Made by a program: the position numbers and the translations under genes. From contig CAAHDP010000255.1 of assembly GCA_900770515.1 (NCBI GenBank), positions 1 to 16,143 on the forward strand: a DNA stretch of 16,143 bases. The letters are read 5' to 3'. The DNA is from an uncultured Prevotella sp. (lineage in GTDB: Bacteria; Bacteroidota; Bacteroidia; Bacteroidales; Bacteroidaceae). Below the pieces are notes generated by a model. The model did not search any database. It had not been told where the DNA came from and saw only the letters and a list, made by a program, of their open reading frames with translations. Of this stretch, positions 8,893-16,143 are shown piece after piece; within the stretch, counting starts at the first letter, position 1, and the number at the start of each line of letters is the position of its first letter.

Positions 8893-10833
8893 ATGAGAAA
8901 AGCTAAGTTTTTTGCAGCAATGCTGATGGCGATGTCTTCGCTCGGAGCTTTCGCACAGCATCAGTTTATGGTTCAGGCCAACAAGCCTGGAGTAGAAATT
9001 CAGCCTACCATGTATGGTATCTTCTTTGAGGATATCAACTTCGGTGCCGATGGTGGTCTCTATGCAGAGATGGTGGAGAACCGTTCCTTCGAGTTCCCAC
9101 AGCGCCTGATGGGATGGAATACATTCGGAAATGTAACCCTCAGCGACGTGAAGCCTGCCTTCGACCGCAATCCTCATTATGTAACTCTCGAGAGCGCTGG
9201 TGCTCGTGAGAAGCAGACCGGTTTGGAGAACCGCGGTTTCTTCGGCATGGGTTTGAAGAAGGATATGAAGTACGATTTCTCTGTATATGGCCGTCTTCAT
9301 CTCATCGATGGCAAGCAGGCTAAGATTCGCGTAGAGTTGGTAAACTCTAAGAATGATGTCATTGCCAAGAAGAGCATCACCATTACCAATAATAAATGGC
9401 AGAAGCATACCGCTTCGCTGACTTCTCCTCAGACAGATGCCAAGGGCTTGATGCGTGTTTATCTGGAGAAAGGTTCTGAGAGCGTAGATCTCGATCACAT
9501 CTCTCTTTTCCCATCAGACAACTGGAATGGCCTTCGTGCCGACCTCGTTCAGGATCTTGCCGACTTGAAGCCAGGCATCTTCCGTTTCCCTGGTGGATGT
9601 ATCGTAGAGGGTACCGACCTCGACACCCGTTATGAGTGGAAGAACAGCGTGGGCAGTCCAGAAAACCGTCCTCTGAACGAGAACCGCTGGAGAGATACCT
9701 TCCCACATCGCCTTTTCCCTAACTATTATCAGTCATTGGGCTTGGGCTTCTATGAGTACTTCCTCCTTTCTGAGAAGATTGGCGCAGAGCCATTGCCAAT
9801 TCTTTCTGTAGGTTTGGCTTGCCAGTATCAGAACAGTGATAAGGATCCTAATGCGCATGTAGCAGTTAAGGATTTGCAGAGCTATATCGACGATGCACTC
9901 GACCTCATCGAGTTTGCCAATGGTCCAGTCACCTCTAAGTGGGGTAAGCTCCGTGCCGATATGGGTCATCCAGCACCATTCAACCTGAAGCAGATTGGTA
10001 TCGGTAACGAGCAGTGGGGTCCTATGTATCCAGAGCGTCTGCAGAAGTTTATGGAGCAGATTCATGCCAAGTATCCAAAGATCAAGATCTGTGGTTCATC
10101 AGGTCCTTCTGCTGATGGCAAGGATTTCGATTACGGTTGGGAGCAGATGCGCAAGTTGGGCGTAGATATGGTAGATGAGCATTACTACAAGAGCCCAGAG
10201 TGGTTCCGCAGCAATGCCAGCCGTTACGACAAGTACGACCGCAAGGGTCCTAAGGTATTTGCCGGTGAGTATGCTGCCCATGCCAAGAACGATCCTAACT
10301 CATGGGAGGCTGCGCTTTCTGAGGCTGCCTTCATGACGGGTCTTGAGCGCAATGCCGATGTAGTTTATCAGGCTACCTATGCACCTCTCTTCGCTCATGT
10401 AGAGGGATGGCAGTGGCGTCCAGACCTCATCTGGTTCGATAATCTGACATCTGTGCGTTCTGCCAACTACTATGTTCAGCAGCTCTACGGCTTGAACAAG
10501 GGTACCAATGTGTTGAAGCTTACCGAGAACGAAAAGCCTGTGGCTGGCGAGAAGGGTCTCTATGCCTCTGCTTGTTTCGACAAGGCTACCAAGAGCTACA
10601 TCGTGAAGATTGCCAACACCTCTAACGAGGCAAAGGAAATCAACGTTACCTTCAACGGTATCAAGAAGCTGAACCCTGGTAAGGTAACCGTTCTCCATGC
10701 CGACAATATCCAGGCAGAGAACAAGATTGACAACAAGAACGTGGTTGTTCCTGTGGTATCAGATGCTCAGGCTAACGGCAACGTCTTGAATGTGAAGATG
10801 AAGGCGAACAGCTTCGTGGTATATCGATTCTAA
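8893..10833 (+). CDS. GH51 alpha-L-arabinofuranosidase, secreted
   Basis: 646 residues with a signal peptide (cut after AFA at 21). An N-terminal beta-domain or carbohydrate-binding region (about 80-205) precedes a TIM barrel and a C-terminal beta-sandwich, as in GH51. Acid/base Glu373 is in IGIGNEQWGP and nucleophile Glu459 in VFAGEYAAH; FRFPGGCIVEGTD (230-242) is the family signature. It removes alpha-L-arabinofuranose from arabinan, arabinoxylan or arabinogalactan. It has its own promoter directly behind the terminator of the upstream operon and ends in a strong terminator (10917-10955), so it is a single-gene unit that can be expressed apart from the other three enzymes. Length and motifs are complete. 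No separate regulator is visible nearby. Confidence 0.92.
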   Translation: MRKAKFFAAMLMAMSSLGAFAQHQFMVQANKPGVEIQPTMYGIFFEDINFGADGGLYAEMVENRSFEFPQRLMGWNTFGNVTLSDVKPAFDRNPHYVTLESAGAREKQTGLENRGFFGMGLKKDMKYDFSVYGRLHLIDGKQAKIRVELVNSKNDVIAKKSITITNNKWQKHTASLTSPQTDAKGLMRVYLEKGSESVDLDHISLFPSDNWNGLRADLVQDLADLKPGIFRFPGGCIVEGTDLDTRYEWKNSVGSPENRPLNENRWRDTFPHRLFPNYYQSLGLGFYEYFLLSEKIGAEPLPILSVGLACQYQNSDKDPNAHVAVKDLQSYIDDALDLIEFANGPVTSKWGKLRADMGHPAPFNLKQIGIGNEQWGPMYPERLQKFMEQIHAKYPKIKICGSSGPSADGKDFDYGWEQMRKLGVDMVDEHYYKSPEWFRSNASRYDKYDRKGPKVFAGEYAAHAKNDPNSWEAALSEAAFMTGLERNADVVYQATYAPLFAHVEGWQWRPDLIWFDNLTSVRSANYYVQQLYGLNKGTNVLKLTENEKPVAGEKGLYASACFDKATKSYIVKIANTSNEAKEINVTFNGIKKLNPGKVTVLHADNIQAENKIDNKNVVVPVVSDAQANGNVLNVKMKANSFVVYRF

Positions 10834-10916
10834 TAGATTCGTTCTTTTATATAAAAGACTGTTTTTAAGCAGACAAATAAAGGTTATTAAGGTACGAGAT
10901 TTAAAGGATAATGAAG

Positions 10917-10955
10917 ATCCCTTGCAGCAGAAATGTTGCAAGGGATTGTTTTTTT
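10917..10955 (+). terminator. strong rho-independent terminator after GH51
   Basis: ATCCCTTGCAGCA (10917-10929) pairs with TGTTGCAAGGGAT (10934-10946) over 13 bp with one wobble around a GAAA tetraloop, then a run of seven T (10949-10955). It lies about 80 bases past the GH51 stop. Bases 10834-10916 show nothing else. Confidence 0.9.
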
Positions 10956-10995
10956 GATTTTTTTTAATGCCAATGAATGAATAAATAACAAAATA

Positions 10996-11027
10996 TTTGC
11001 CCTTTCTACTTTTTTTTATTAAATTTG
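10996..11027 (+). promoter_or_regulatory. consensus promoter of the MORN-like/sensor operon
   Basis: TTTG (10996-10999) and TAAATTTG (11020-11027) are separated by exactly 20 bases. Transcription would start near 11034, leaving a leader of about 45 bases before the ATG at 11079. Confidence 0.8.
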
Positions 11028-11078
11028 CACACGTAAAGAGTTAACTATAAAATAATTGAATAAAAAATAGGAAGTGAT

Positions 11079-12548
11079 ATGAGATTAAGAAATCTTATCT
11101 TGATGGTTCTTGCTGTGATGTGTACATCCCAGGTGATGGCGCAGAGTAAACGTAATGTGCGTAAGCGCCCTGCCAAACGTACCGTCGTTAATAACACCAA
11201 GAAACCAGTTGACAAAACTAAGGACGCAAAGTTGCCTGTAGATTCTCAGGCTGTGGCTCCTGCTGCTCAAACTACGGCTGTTCCGGCTGCGGCAGCACCT
11301 GCTGGCTCTACAGCAACACCTGCAGCTGCTCCTGCTGCAACAACTCCAGCAACCGCTGCTGCATCTGCAACAACTCCAGCAACGACACCGGCTGCTCCTG
11401 CTACCCCTGCAGCGGGTGAGGCTTCATTGTTGCCACCACCAGCTCCTGCTGTTCCCCAGGACCGTGTGGACACCATCTACTACAACAAGAATTGGAAGGT
11501 GATTACCAACAAGGCTTTCGCCAGCTATTATCGCTATGCTCTCTATCCAGCGAACCCAACCATGACTAAGGAGTTCAAGACCTATTATATTGATGGCGCC
11601 TTGCAGGGCGAGGGCAGTTTCCTGGAACTCGACAAGAATGATGATGCCAACAGTAAGTTTACCGATACTTACATCTCTTATTACAAGGATGGCAATGTAG
11701 AGGAGAAGAAGACCTATGTGGATGGCAAGCTGAACGGTGAATATTCCATCTATTTCAATAATGGCAACATCAACAAGCACTTCCTGATGAGCGAAGGCCG
11801 ACGTGATGGACTTTCTGCCACTTTCACCGAGGATGGAAAGATTTGTACCCTCACCCCATACGTTTCCGACCAGCCGGATGGCTACTATGTGGTGGTTGAC
11901 ATCGATGGCAACTACTCCAAGTATTCGCTTGCCGACAAGCAGCCAGTGCTTGAAACTCCAAGTCCTTCGGAAATCGTTACGGAGTATAAGAACGGCGTGG
12001 CATGGCCTTACTATAATAAGAATGGTCTTATCGTGGGAGCCAGCAACACCATCGTGGAAGACATCGGCGGTTATCGCCAGATTGGTCTGTTCCTCGTAAA
12101 CAAGAGTATGATTAATCTCGACCTCGACCCTAGTCAGATAGAGATTTATTCCATCAAGAAGGACAAGCGCAAGGATTTCGAGAAGATTTCTGCTCAGGAG
12201 TACAATGACAAGATTGAGAAATATGTGCGCCGCACTTCCATGATGCCGGCTGCCCGCAATGGCAATGTGAATGCCAACCTGGGTGCCCAGTTCTCCAACT
12301 CTTCCAATACGGTGAAGGATTTCCAGGCTCGCATCTGCCGCATGCGCAAGCTGGATGATGGAACCCGCATGAAGTATGCCGAGAAGGAACCTACTGATTT
12401 GGGCTATCTGGAACGTACTACCATCCATCCGGGTGAGGTTGTCTATGGCTATATCTATACCGACGACCGCAAGGGAGTGGATCTCTTCGTAAAGGTGAAG
12501 ATCAACGGTATCGACTACTTGTTTGAATGGGACGATAGCAAGAAGTAA
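11079..12548 (+). CDS. secreted Ala/Pro/Thr-rich protein with MORN-like repeats
   Basis: 489 residues. A signal peptide (cut after VMA at 21) is followed by a basic stretch (KRNVRKRPAKR), then a low-complexity Ala/Pro/Thr linker (about 56-125) that would span or attach to the cell envelope. Residues about 165-275 hold MORN-variant (YwqK-like) units such as TYISYYKDGNVEEKKTYVDG and LNGEYSIYFNNGNI. The rest, 290-489, has no domain I recognise; it is rich in charged residues and ends YLFEWDDSKK. Function is unknown. It is the first gene behind a consensus promoter and precedes a sensor kinase and response regulator by 54 bases, so it may provide or modulate the signal they sense. The Ala/Pro linker is encoded by repetitive GCT/GCA/CCT codons and may vary in length between strains. 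Confidence 0.7.
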   Translation: MRLRNLILMVLAVMCTSQVMAQSKRNVRKRPAKRTVVNNTKKPVDKTKDAKLPVDSQAVAPAAQTTAVPAAAAPAGSTATPAAAPAATTPATAAASATTPATTPAAPATPAAGEASLLPPPAPAVPQDRVDTIYYNKNWKVITNKAFASYYRYALYPANPTMTKEFKTYYIDGALQGEGSFLELDKNDDANSKFTDTYISYYKDGNVEEKKTYVDGKLNGEYSIYFNNGNINKHFLMSEGRRDGLSATFTEDGKICTLTPYVSDQPDGYYVVVDIDGNYSKYSLADKQPVLETPSPSEIVTEYKNGVAWPYYNKNGLIVGASNTIVEDIGGYRQIGLFLVNKSMINLDLDPSQIEIYSIKKDKRKDFEKISAQEYNDKIEKYVRRTSMMPAARNGNVNANLGAQFSNSSNTVKDFQARICRMRKLDDGTRMKYAEKEPTDLGYLERTTIHPGEVVYGYIYTDDRKGVDLFVKVKINGIDYLFEWDDSKK

Positions 12549-12606
12549 TCAGATACAATCAGATATAACCAGATATAATCAGATACAATCAGACCTAATC
12601 AGATGA
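12547..12606 (+). repeat. six-copy 10-bp tandem repeat spanning a stop and a start codon
   Basis: The unit AATCAGATAC/T is repeated six times with few changes (12547, 12557, 12567, 12577, 12587, 12597). The first copy contains the last two bases of the TAA stop of the upstream gene, and the last contains the ATG (12603) of the sensor kinase. The entire intergenic region is thus made of the repeat. The period is near one helical turn. Confidence 0.85.
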
Positions 12607-14627
12607 AAACAAAGAAAATGATAAACTGTTTAATCAAGAGGTGCTCCTGTTTCGTAATGGGAGCACTTCTCGTTGCTGCCTGCCAGCGGCCAGCCGGTTC
12701 GGCAGAATCCGACGAGTATCGGGAGGCGTTGCGGAAGGTGGATGATTCCATTGCTGCACAGTCGCCTCTGGCCCGCAAGTTGGTAGAACAGGGCTTGAAG
12801 GAGGCTGAGGACAGCTTTGCCTTCTATGAGTATTATTCCCGAATGGGCAAGTACTTCTGCCTGTCGTCAACACCCGATTCCATGGTTCCTTATATAGATA
12901 AGGTAATCCAGTTTGCCAAGCAGCAGCCCGAGTCGCCTCGCCGCAACAGTCTGCTTGCCTTTGCCTACAACACGCAGGCAGCCAACTACCACAACTTCCA
13001 TAAGAAAGGAGATGAGGCACTGGCTCTCTATCTGGAAACCTATCGCCTGTCGCTGGCCAGCGATACCAAGGACCAGTCGCCTATGATATGTGCCAATGTG
13101 GGAGACGCCTATCTTGCCCAGAACCAGTTGCCCGAGGCTGCCCAGTGGTATCGCCGTGCGCTGTTTCTGGTTGATTCGCTCAATTTGCCTAAGAAAGAAA
13201 ATATCACCCTCTATCTGGGATTGGCTACCATCTACTTGCAACTCAACGATTTTGATACGTCGCTTCAGTATTATCAGCAGACGGAGAAGTATTTCAATCA
13301 GATGTCTGTAGCGATGCAAGCCTATTATTTGAACAACTACGGAAATTATTATTATTATTCTAAGGACTACAAGAATTCCCTTCGATTGTTTTTGCGCCTC
13401 AAGGATTTGCTGGAAAAGCGTGGCAAAACGGAGACCTTCGATATGTATCTCTGTAAACTCAATATGGCTGATGTCTATCTCAATCTGGATCAGTTGGCTG
13501 AGTCGGAGAAGTATATCAACGAGGTAGAGCCTTATATGCGTAAGAATGCAGACGACGTAGCGGTTTACTATTGTCATACCATCCGCATCGGACTGGCTGT
13601 GAAGAAGCATGATATGCAGGCTGTTACCCGCATTCTTGATTCCGAGAAGAATATGCCTGTGATGCCTTTTACCATACGTCAGATTCGCAATCATTATCTC
13701 AGATTGTACTATAAGGCCATGGGAGATTACCGCCAGGCATACGAAAACCTGCGTGAAGATATGCAGCAGAACGATTCCCTGGAACACCGCCGCATCAACA
13801 TGCGGGCATCCGAGGTGATGGAGCGATTCACACGAGATACCCTCAAACTTCACCACGACCTGGCGATGGAGCATAGGAATGTGGAACTGCAGGAGGTGAA
13901 GATGTTTGCCACCGCTGCTGTTGCTGCCGTCTTGCTGATCATCATGTTCTTCATCATGAAGACGGTTCAGAACCGCAGACGCATGGAAACCAATAAGTTG
14001 CGTATCATGCAGCTCAAAATGGAGGCCGTGCGCAACCGCATCTCTCCACATTTCGTCTTCAATGTGCTGAATAATAAGATTGTGCATTCGGGCAATGCCG
14101 AGGCGGATGAACTGATGCGCCTGTCGAAGCTAATTCGTGCCAACCTCGATATGTCGTGCCGACTGGATGTGAGCCTGGCAGAGGAGTTGGACTTCGTGAA
14201 ACAGTATGTGGAGGTAGAAAGACCTCTGGTGGATGGCAACTTCGAGTTCAAGCTTGAGGTGGCTCCGGATATCGACCTCGACAAGGTGCATGTGCCTTCC
14301 ATGTTCGTGCAGATATTGGTGGAGAATGCCCTGGTTCACGGATTGAGAGGATGGGAAGGAGAAAAGCTGCTGCAGGTAAAGGTGGAACGCAGGCAGAATG
14401 GCATGACATCCATCTCCGTCATCGACAACGGACCGGGTTTCGATATCCGAAGCACGGGTAAGAAGCGGACGGGACTGACGGTGCTCAGTCAGACCATTGC
14501 GATGATTAACGAGCGCAACCGCAGCAAGATGACCTTCTCCATGCGTAACCTGAAGGGAGAAGACGGAAAGGTGCTGGGCTGCGAATCCAGTTTCTGTATA
14601 CCAGACGAGATTAATTTATCTATATAA
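12603..14627 (+). CDS. TPR sensor histidine kinase, LytS type
   Basis: 674 residues. The N-terminus looks like a lipoprotein signal (hydrophobic 16-26, lipobox VAAC with Cys27). Residues about 40-430 are TPR-like helices, for example the NVGDAYLAQNQLPEAAQWYR stretch (165-184), in the periplasm. A membrane segment lies at about 435-453, then a His_kinase (PF06580) domain with phosphoacceptor His483 in ISPHFVFNVLN, an N box ILVENALVHG (571-580) and DNGPGFD (608-614), followed by GLTVL (624-628). It phosphorylates the LytTR regulator encoded 27 bases downstream. The start lies inside the 10-bp repeat array; Met6 is an alternative. The odd point is the lipobox: a true lipid anchor plus a membrane helix would fix both ends of the sensor. 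The ligand is unknown. Confidence 0.88.
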   Translation: MKTKKMINCLIKRCSCFVMGALLVAACQRPAGSAESDEYREALRKVDDSIAAQSPLARKLVEQGLKEAEDSFAFYEYYSRMGKYFCLSSTPDSMVPYIDKVIQFAKQQPESPRRNSLLAFAYNTQAANYHNFHKKGDEALALYLETYRLSLASDTKDQSPMICANVGDAYLAQNQLPEAAQWYRRALFLVDSLNLPKKENITLYLGLATIYLQLNDFDTSLQYYQQTEKYFNQMSVAMQAYYLNNYGNYYYYSKDYKNSLRLFLRLKDLLEKRGKTETFDMYLCKLNMADVYLNLDQLAESEKYINEVEPYMRKNADDVAVYYCHTIRIGLAVKKHDMQAVTRILDSEKNMPVMPFTIRQIRNHYLRLYYKAMGDYRQAYENLREDMQQNDSLEHRRINMRASEVMERFTRDTLKLHHDLAMEHRNVELQEVKMFATAAVAAVLLIIMFFIMKTVQNRRRMETNKLRIMQLKMEAVRNRISPHFVFNVLNNKIVHSGNAEADELMRLSKLIRANLDMSCRLDVSLAEELDFVKQYVEVERPLVDGNFEFKLEVAPDIDLDKVHVPSMFVQILVENALVHGLRGWEGEKLLQVKVERRQNGMTSISVIDNGPGFDIRSTGKKRTGLTVLSQTIAMINERNRSKMTFSMRNLKGEDGKVLGCESSFCIPDEINLSI

Positions 14628-14654
14628 TATAATAAGGTGTAAACTAAGGGGAAT

Positions 14655-15428
14655 ATGAAAATAGTTATTGTAGACGATGACAAGCAGGCGGCTTACGACT
14701 TGGAGGCTCGCCTGCTGAAGAGTTATAAGATTGAGGTGGCTGGTGTCGCCTTGAACGGTTTGGACGGATTGGCGCTGGTCAACAAGCATCGTCCTGATGT
14801 GTTGTTTCTCGACGTGCAGTTGCCTGATATTTCGGGCTTGGATTTCCTTGACCGTATTGATGATTTTACGGATGGCGACTGTCGTGTCGTGATGTATACG
14901 GCATACGACAAGTTTATCCTGCCTGCCTTTCGGAAGAAAGCCTTTGATGTGCTGCTCAAGCCGATAGACAATAAGGACTTGGCGCTGATTATGGGTAGAC
15001 TGGAAGAGGCTGGCATCGAGAGCCTTCCATACTCAGCCCGGGGAGTATCGCTGGATGAAAACGGCCTGAGCATCCCGAATCCGAAGGATGACAAGTTCCT
15101 GCTCTATACCAACGGTGCAGACTTCAAGCTGGTTGACAAGCGAGACATCGGTGTATTCAAGTATAATCACGAAGGTCGCTGCTGGGAGGTAGTGGTGGCT
15201 GGCGTTCCTGCTCCTGTCCGCCTGAAGCGCAATGTAAAGAGCGAATCGCTGGCTGGTCTCGACAAGCAGTTTGTGCAGGTCAACCAGAAGTACATCATCA
15301 ATATGGACTATCTGATAGAGGTGGTCGACAATGTCTGCCATTTCTATCCGCCGTTCGACAACATCGATTATGTGAAGGTGGGCCGCTTCTTCCGCAAGAA
15401 GTTTATCGAGCGTTTTTGCAGCCTGTAA
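14655..15428 (+). CDS. LytTR-family response regulator
   Basis: 257 residues. The receiver domain (1-120) has the acidic cluster Asp7-9, phosphoacceptor Asp53 in FLDVQLP, Thr82 in MYTAYD and Lys102 in LLKPID. A linker (about 121-155) leads to a LytTR DNA-binding domain (about 155-257) with FVQVNQKYIIN and the family's C-terminal end KVGRFFRKKFIERF. It is the partner of the LytS-type kinase 27 bases upstream, a standard pairing. LytTR proteins bind two direct repeats upstream of targets; I could not identify a clear site in this window. Start codon follows a purine-rich AAGGGGAAT. Targets may include its own operon or cell-envelope genes, which is inference. Confidence 0.92.
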   Translation: MKIVIVDDDKQAAYDLEARLLKSYKIEVAGVALNGLDGLALVNKHRPDVLFLDVQLPDISGLDFLDRIDDFTDGDCRVVMYTAYDKFILPAFRKKAFDVLLKPIDNKDLALIMGRLEEAGIESLPYSARGVSLDENGLSIPNPKDDKFLLYTNGADFKLVDKRDIGVFKYNHEGRCWEVVVAGVPAPVRLKRNVKSESLAGLDKQFVQVNQKYIINMDYLIEVVDNVCHFYPPFDNIDYVKVGRFFRKKFIERFCSL

Positions 15429-15536
15429 ATGCGTATTTTCCCCTCGGATACCAACATATTGTATGAAAAAGGGCGGAAAAGTTTGAATTATGCATAAAAA
15501 AACGACCAAGATGGTAGCAGTTAGCCAATTATTTCG

Positions 15537-15544
15537 TAACTTTG
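15537..15544 (+). promoter_or_regulatory. -7 element of the glutamine synthetase promoter
   Basis: TAACTTTG followed by CACCCG matches the -7 element. No clear TTTG lies 20 bases upstream, so an activator may be needed. The gap 15429-15577 contains nothing else I recognise and no obvious terminator for the sensor operon. Confidence 0.6.
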
Positions 15545-15577
15545 CACCCGCAAACTTATAAAAATAATAAAAGAAGA

Positions 15578-16143
15578 ATGGCTAATTTGAGATTTGAGGT
15601 TGTAGCCGAGGCCTTTAAGAAAAGACCTGTAGAGGTGAAGACTCCCAAGGTTCGCCCTTCGGAGTACTTCGCCAAGTATGTATTCAACCGCCAGAAGATG
15701 TACAAGTATCTGCCATCTGATGTGTACGAGAAACTCATCGATGTAATAGATAATGGTACTCGTCTGGACCGTTCCATCGCTGATGCCGTGGCTGCCGGCA
15801 TGAAGCTCTGGGCTGAGGAAAACGGGGTAACGCATTATACGCACTGGTTCCAGCCATTGACCGAGGGCACTGCCGAGAAGCACGATGCCTTTGTGGAGCA
15901 CGACGGAAAGGGTGGTATGATTGAGGAGTTCTCTGGCAAGTTGCTGGTGCAGCAGGAGCCTGATGCCAGCTCGTTCCCTAATGGTGGTATCCGCAACACC
16001 TTCGAGGCTCGTGGCTATTCTGCATGGGATCCTACATCGCCTGTGTTCATCATCGACGATACCCTCTGTATCCCTACCATCTTTATTTCTTATACCGGTG
16101 AGGCTTTGGACTACAAGGCTCCATTGCTCCGCTCGCTCCATAC
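15578..16143 (+). CDS. glnN: glutamine synthetase type III, N-terminal part
   Basis: The first 188 residues are present; the gene runs off the right edge (full family length about 730). Motifs [18 protein letters not shown] (85-102) and [20 protein letters not shown] (135-154) are diagnostic for type III glutamine synthetase, which makes glutamine from glutamate and ammonia with ATP in the cytoplasm and is the usual form in Bacteroidales. The start ATG follows AAAAGAAGA and a -7 element at 15537-15544, about 34 bases upstream. Context is housekeeping; it is probably not linked to the sensor operon. The symbol glnN is used for this type. Confidence 0.93.
   Translation, partial: MANLRFEVVAEAFKKRPVEVKTPKVRPSEYFAKYVFNRQKMYKYLPSDVYEKLIDVIDNGTRLDRSIADAVAAGMKLWAEENGVTHYTHWFQPLTEGTAEKHDAFVEHDGKGGMIEEFSGKLLVQQEPDASSFPNGGIRNTFEARGYSAWDPTSPVFIIDDTLCIPTIFISYTGEALDYKAPLLRSLH

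Noticed and set aside
11424..12428. 334-residue minus-strand reading frame inside the MORN-like gene
   Set aside because: It is antisense to a gene with a signal peptide and consensus promoter; no recognisable domain.
12547..12606. CRISPR or iteron-type origin
   Set aside because: The 10-bp units are contiguous without spacers, and they lie between two genes of an operon with no replication gene nearby.
12867..14087. 406-residue minus-strand reading frame inside the sensor kinase
   Set aside because: It is antisense to a recognised kinase, has no promoter and no domain; shadow of codon bias.

Overview
The window looks like a chromosomal piece of a gut Bacteroidales bacterium, most likely Prevotella/Segatella. 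Evidence seen: promoters of the Bacteroidetes type (TTTG, about 20 bp, TAnnTTTG) in front of most transcription units, little use of Shine-Dalgarno sites, a type III glutamine synthetase at the right edge, and secreted glycoside hydrolases typical of this group. The genus is inferred, not proven.

Left part (1-2800) is an AT-rich accessory zone. It holds a REP-like block of nested hairpins (1-170), a minus-strand two-gene module of a zeta-toxin-like P-loop kinase and a 55-residue protein (926 to 194), a hairpin-rich stretch with a short N-terminal stump of an AAA ATPase on the minus strand (1184-1092), and an intact AAA_14/DUF4143 ATPase on the plus strand (1408-2667). The promoter and leader of that ATPase carry three near-palindromes spaced exactly 33 bp apart. 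Directly after its stop codon lies the C-terminal stump of a GH43-like glycosidase (2669-2797), which marks a rearrangement boundary.

Middle part (2800-10833) is a polysaccharide-degradation cluster, all on the plus strand: a DUF2264 protein (GH154-like), a GH105 unsaturated glucuronyl/galacturonyl hydrolase, a GH2 beta-galactosidase and a GH51 alpha-L-arabinofuranosidase. All four have signal peptides. Together with the GH43 stump the set fits removal of uronic acid caps, galactose and arabinofuranose from arabinogalactan or pectic side chains. The first three form one operon; GH51 has its own promoter behind a terminator. No SusC/SusD pair is in the window.

Right part (10834-16143): a strong terminator and consensus promoter precede a three-gene operon of a secreted Ala/Pro-rich protein with MORN-like repeats, a TPR sensor histidine kinase of the LytS type with a lipoprotein-like N-terminus, and a LytTR response regulator. 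A 10-bp repeat array spans the stop codon of the first gene and the start codon of the second. The window ends inside glnN (type III glutamine synthetase), which has its own promoter.

The main candidates for something new are the phased palindromes at the ATPase promoter, the kinase/small-protein module, the gene stumps around the ATPase, and the repeat array in the sensor operon.
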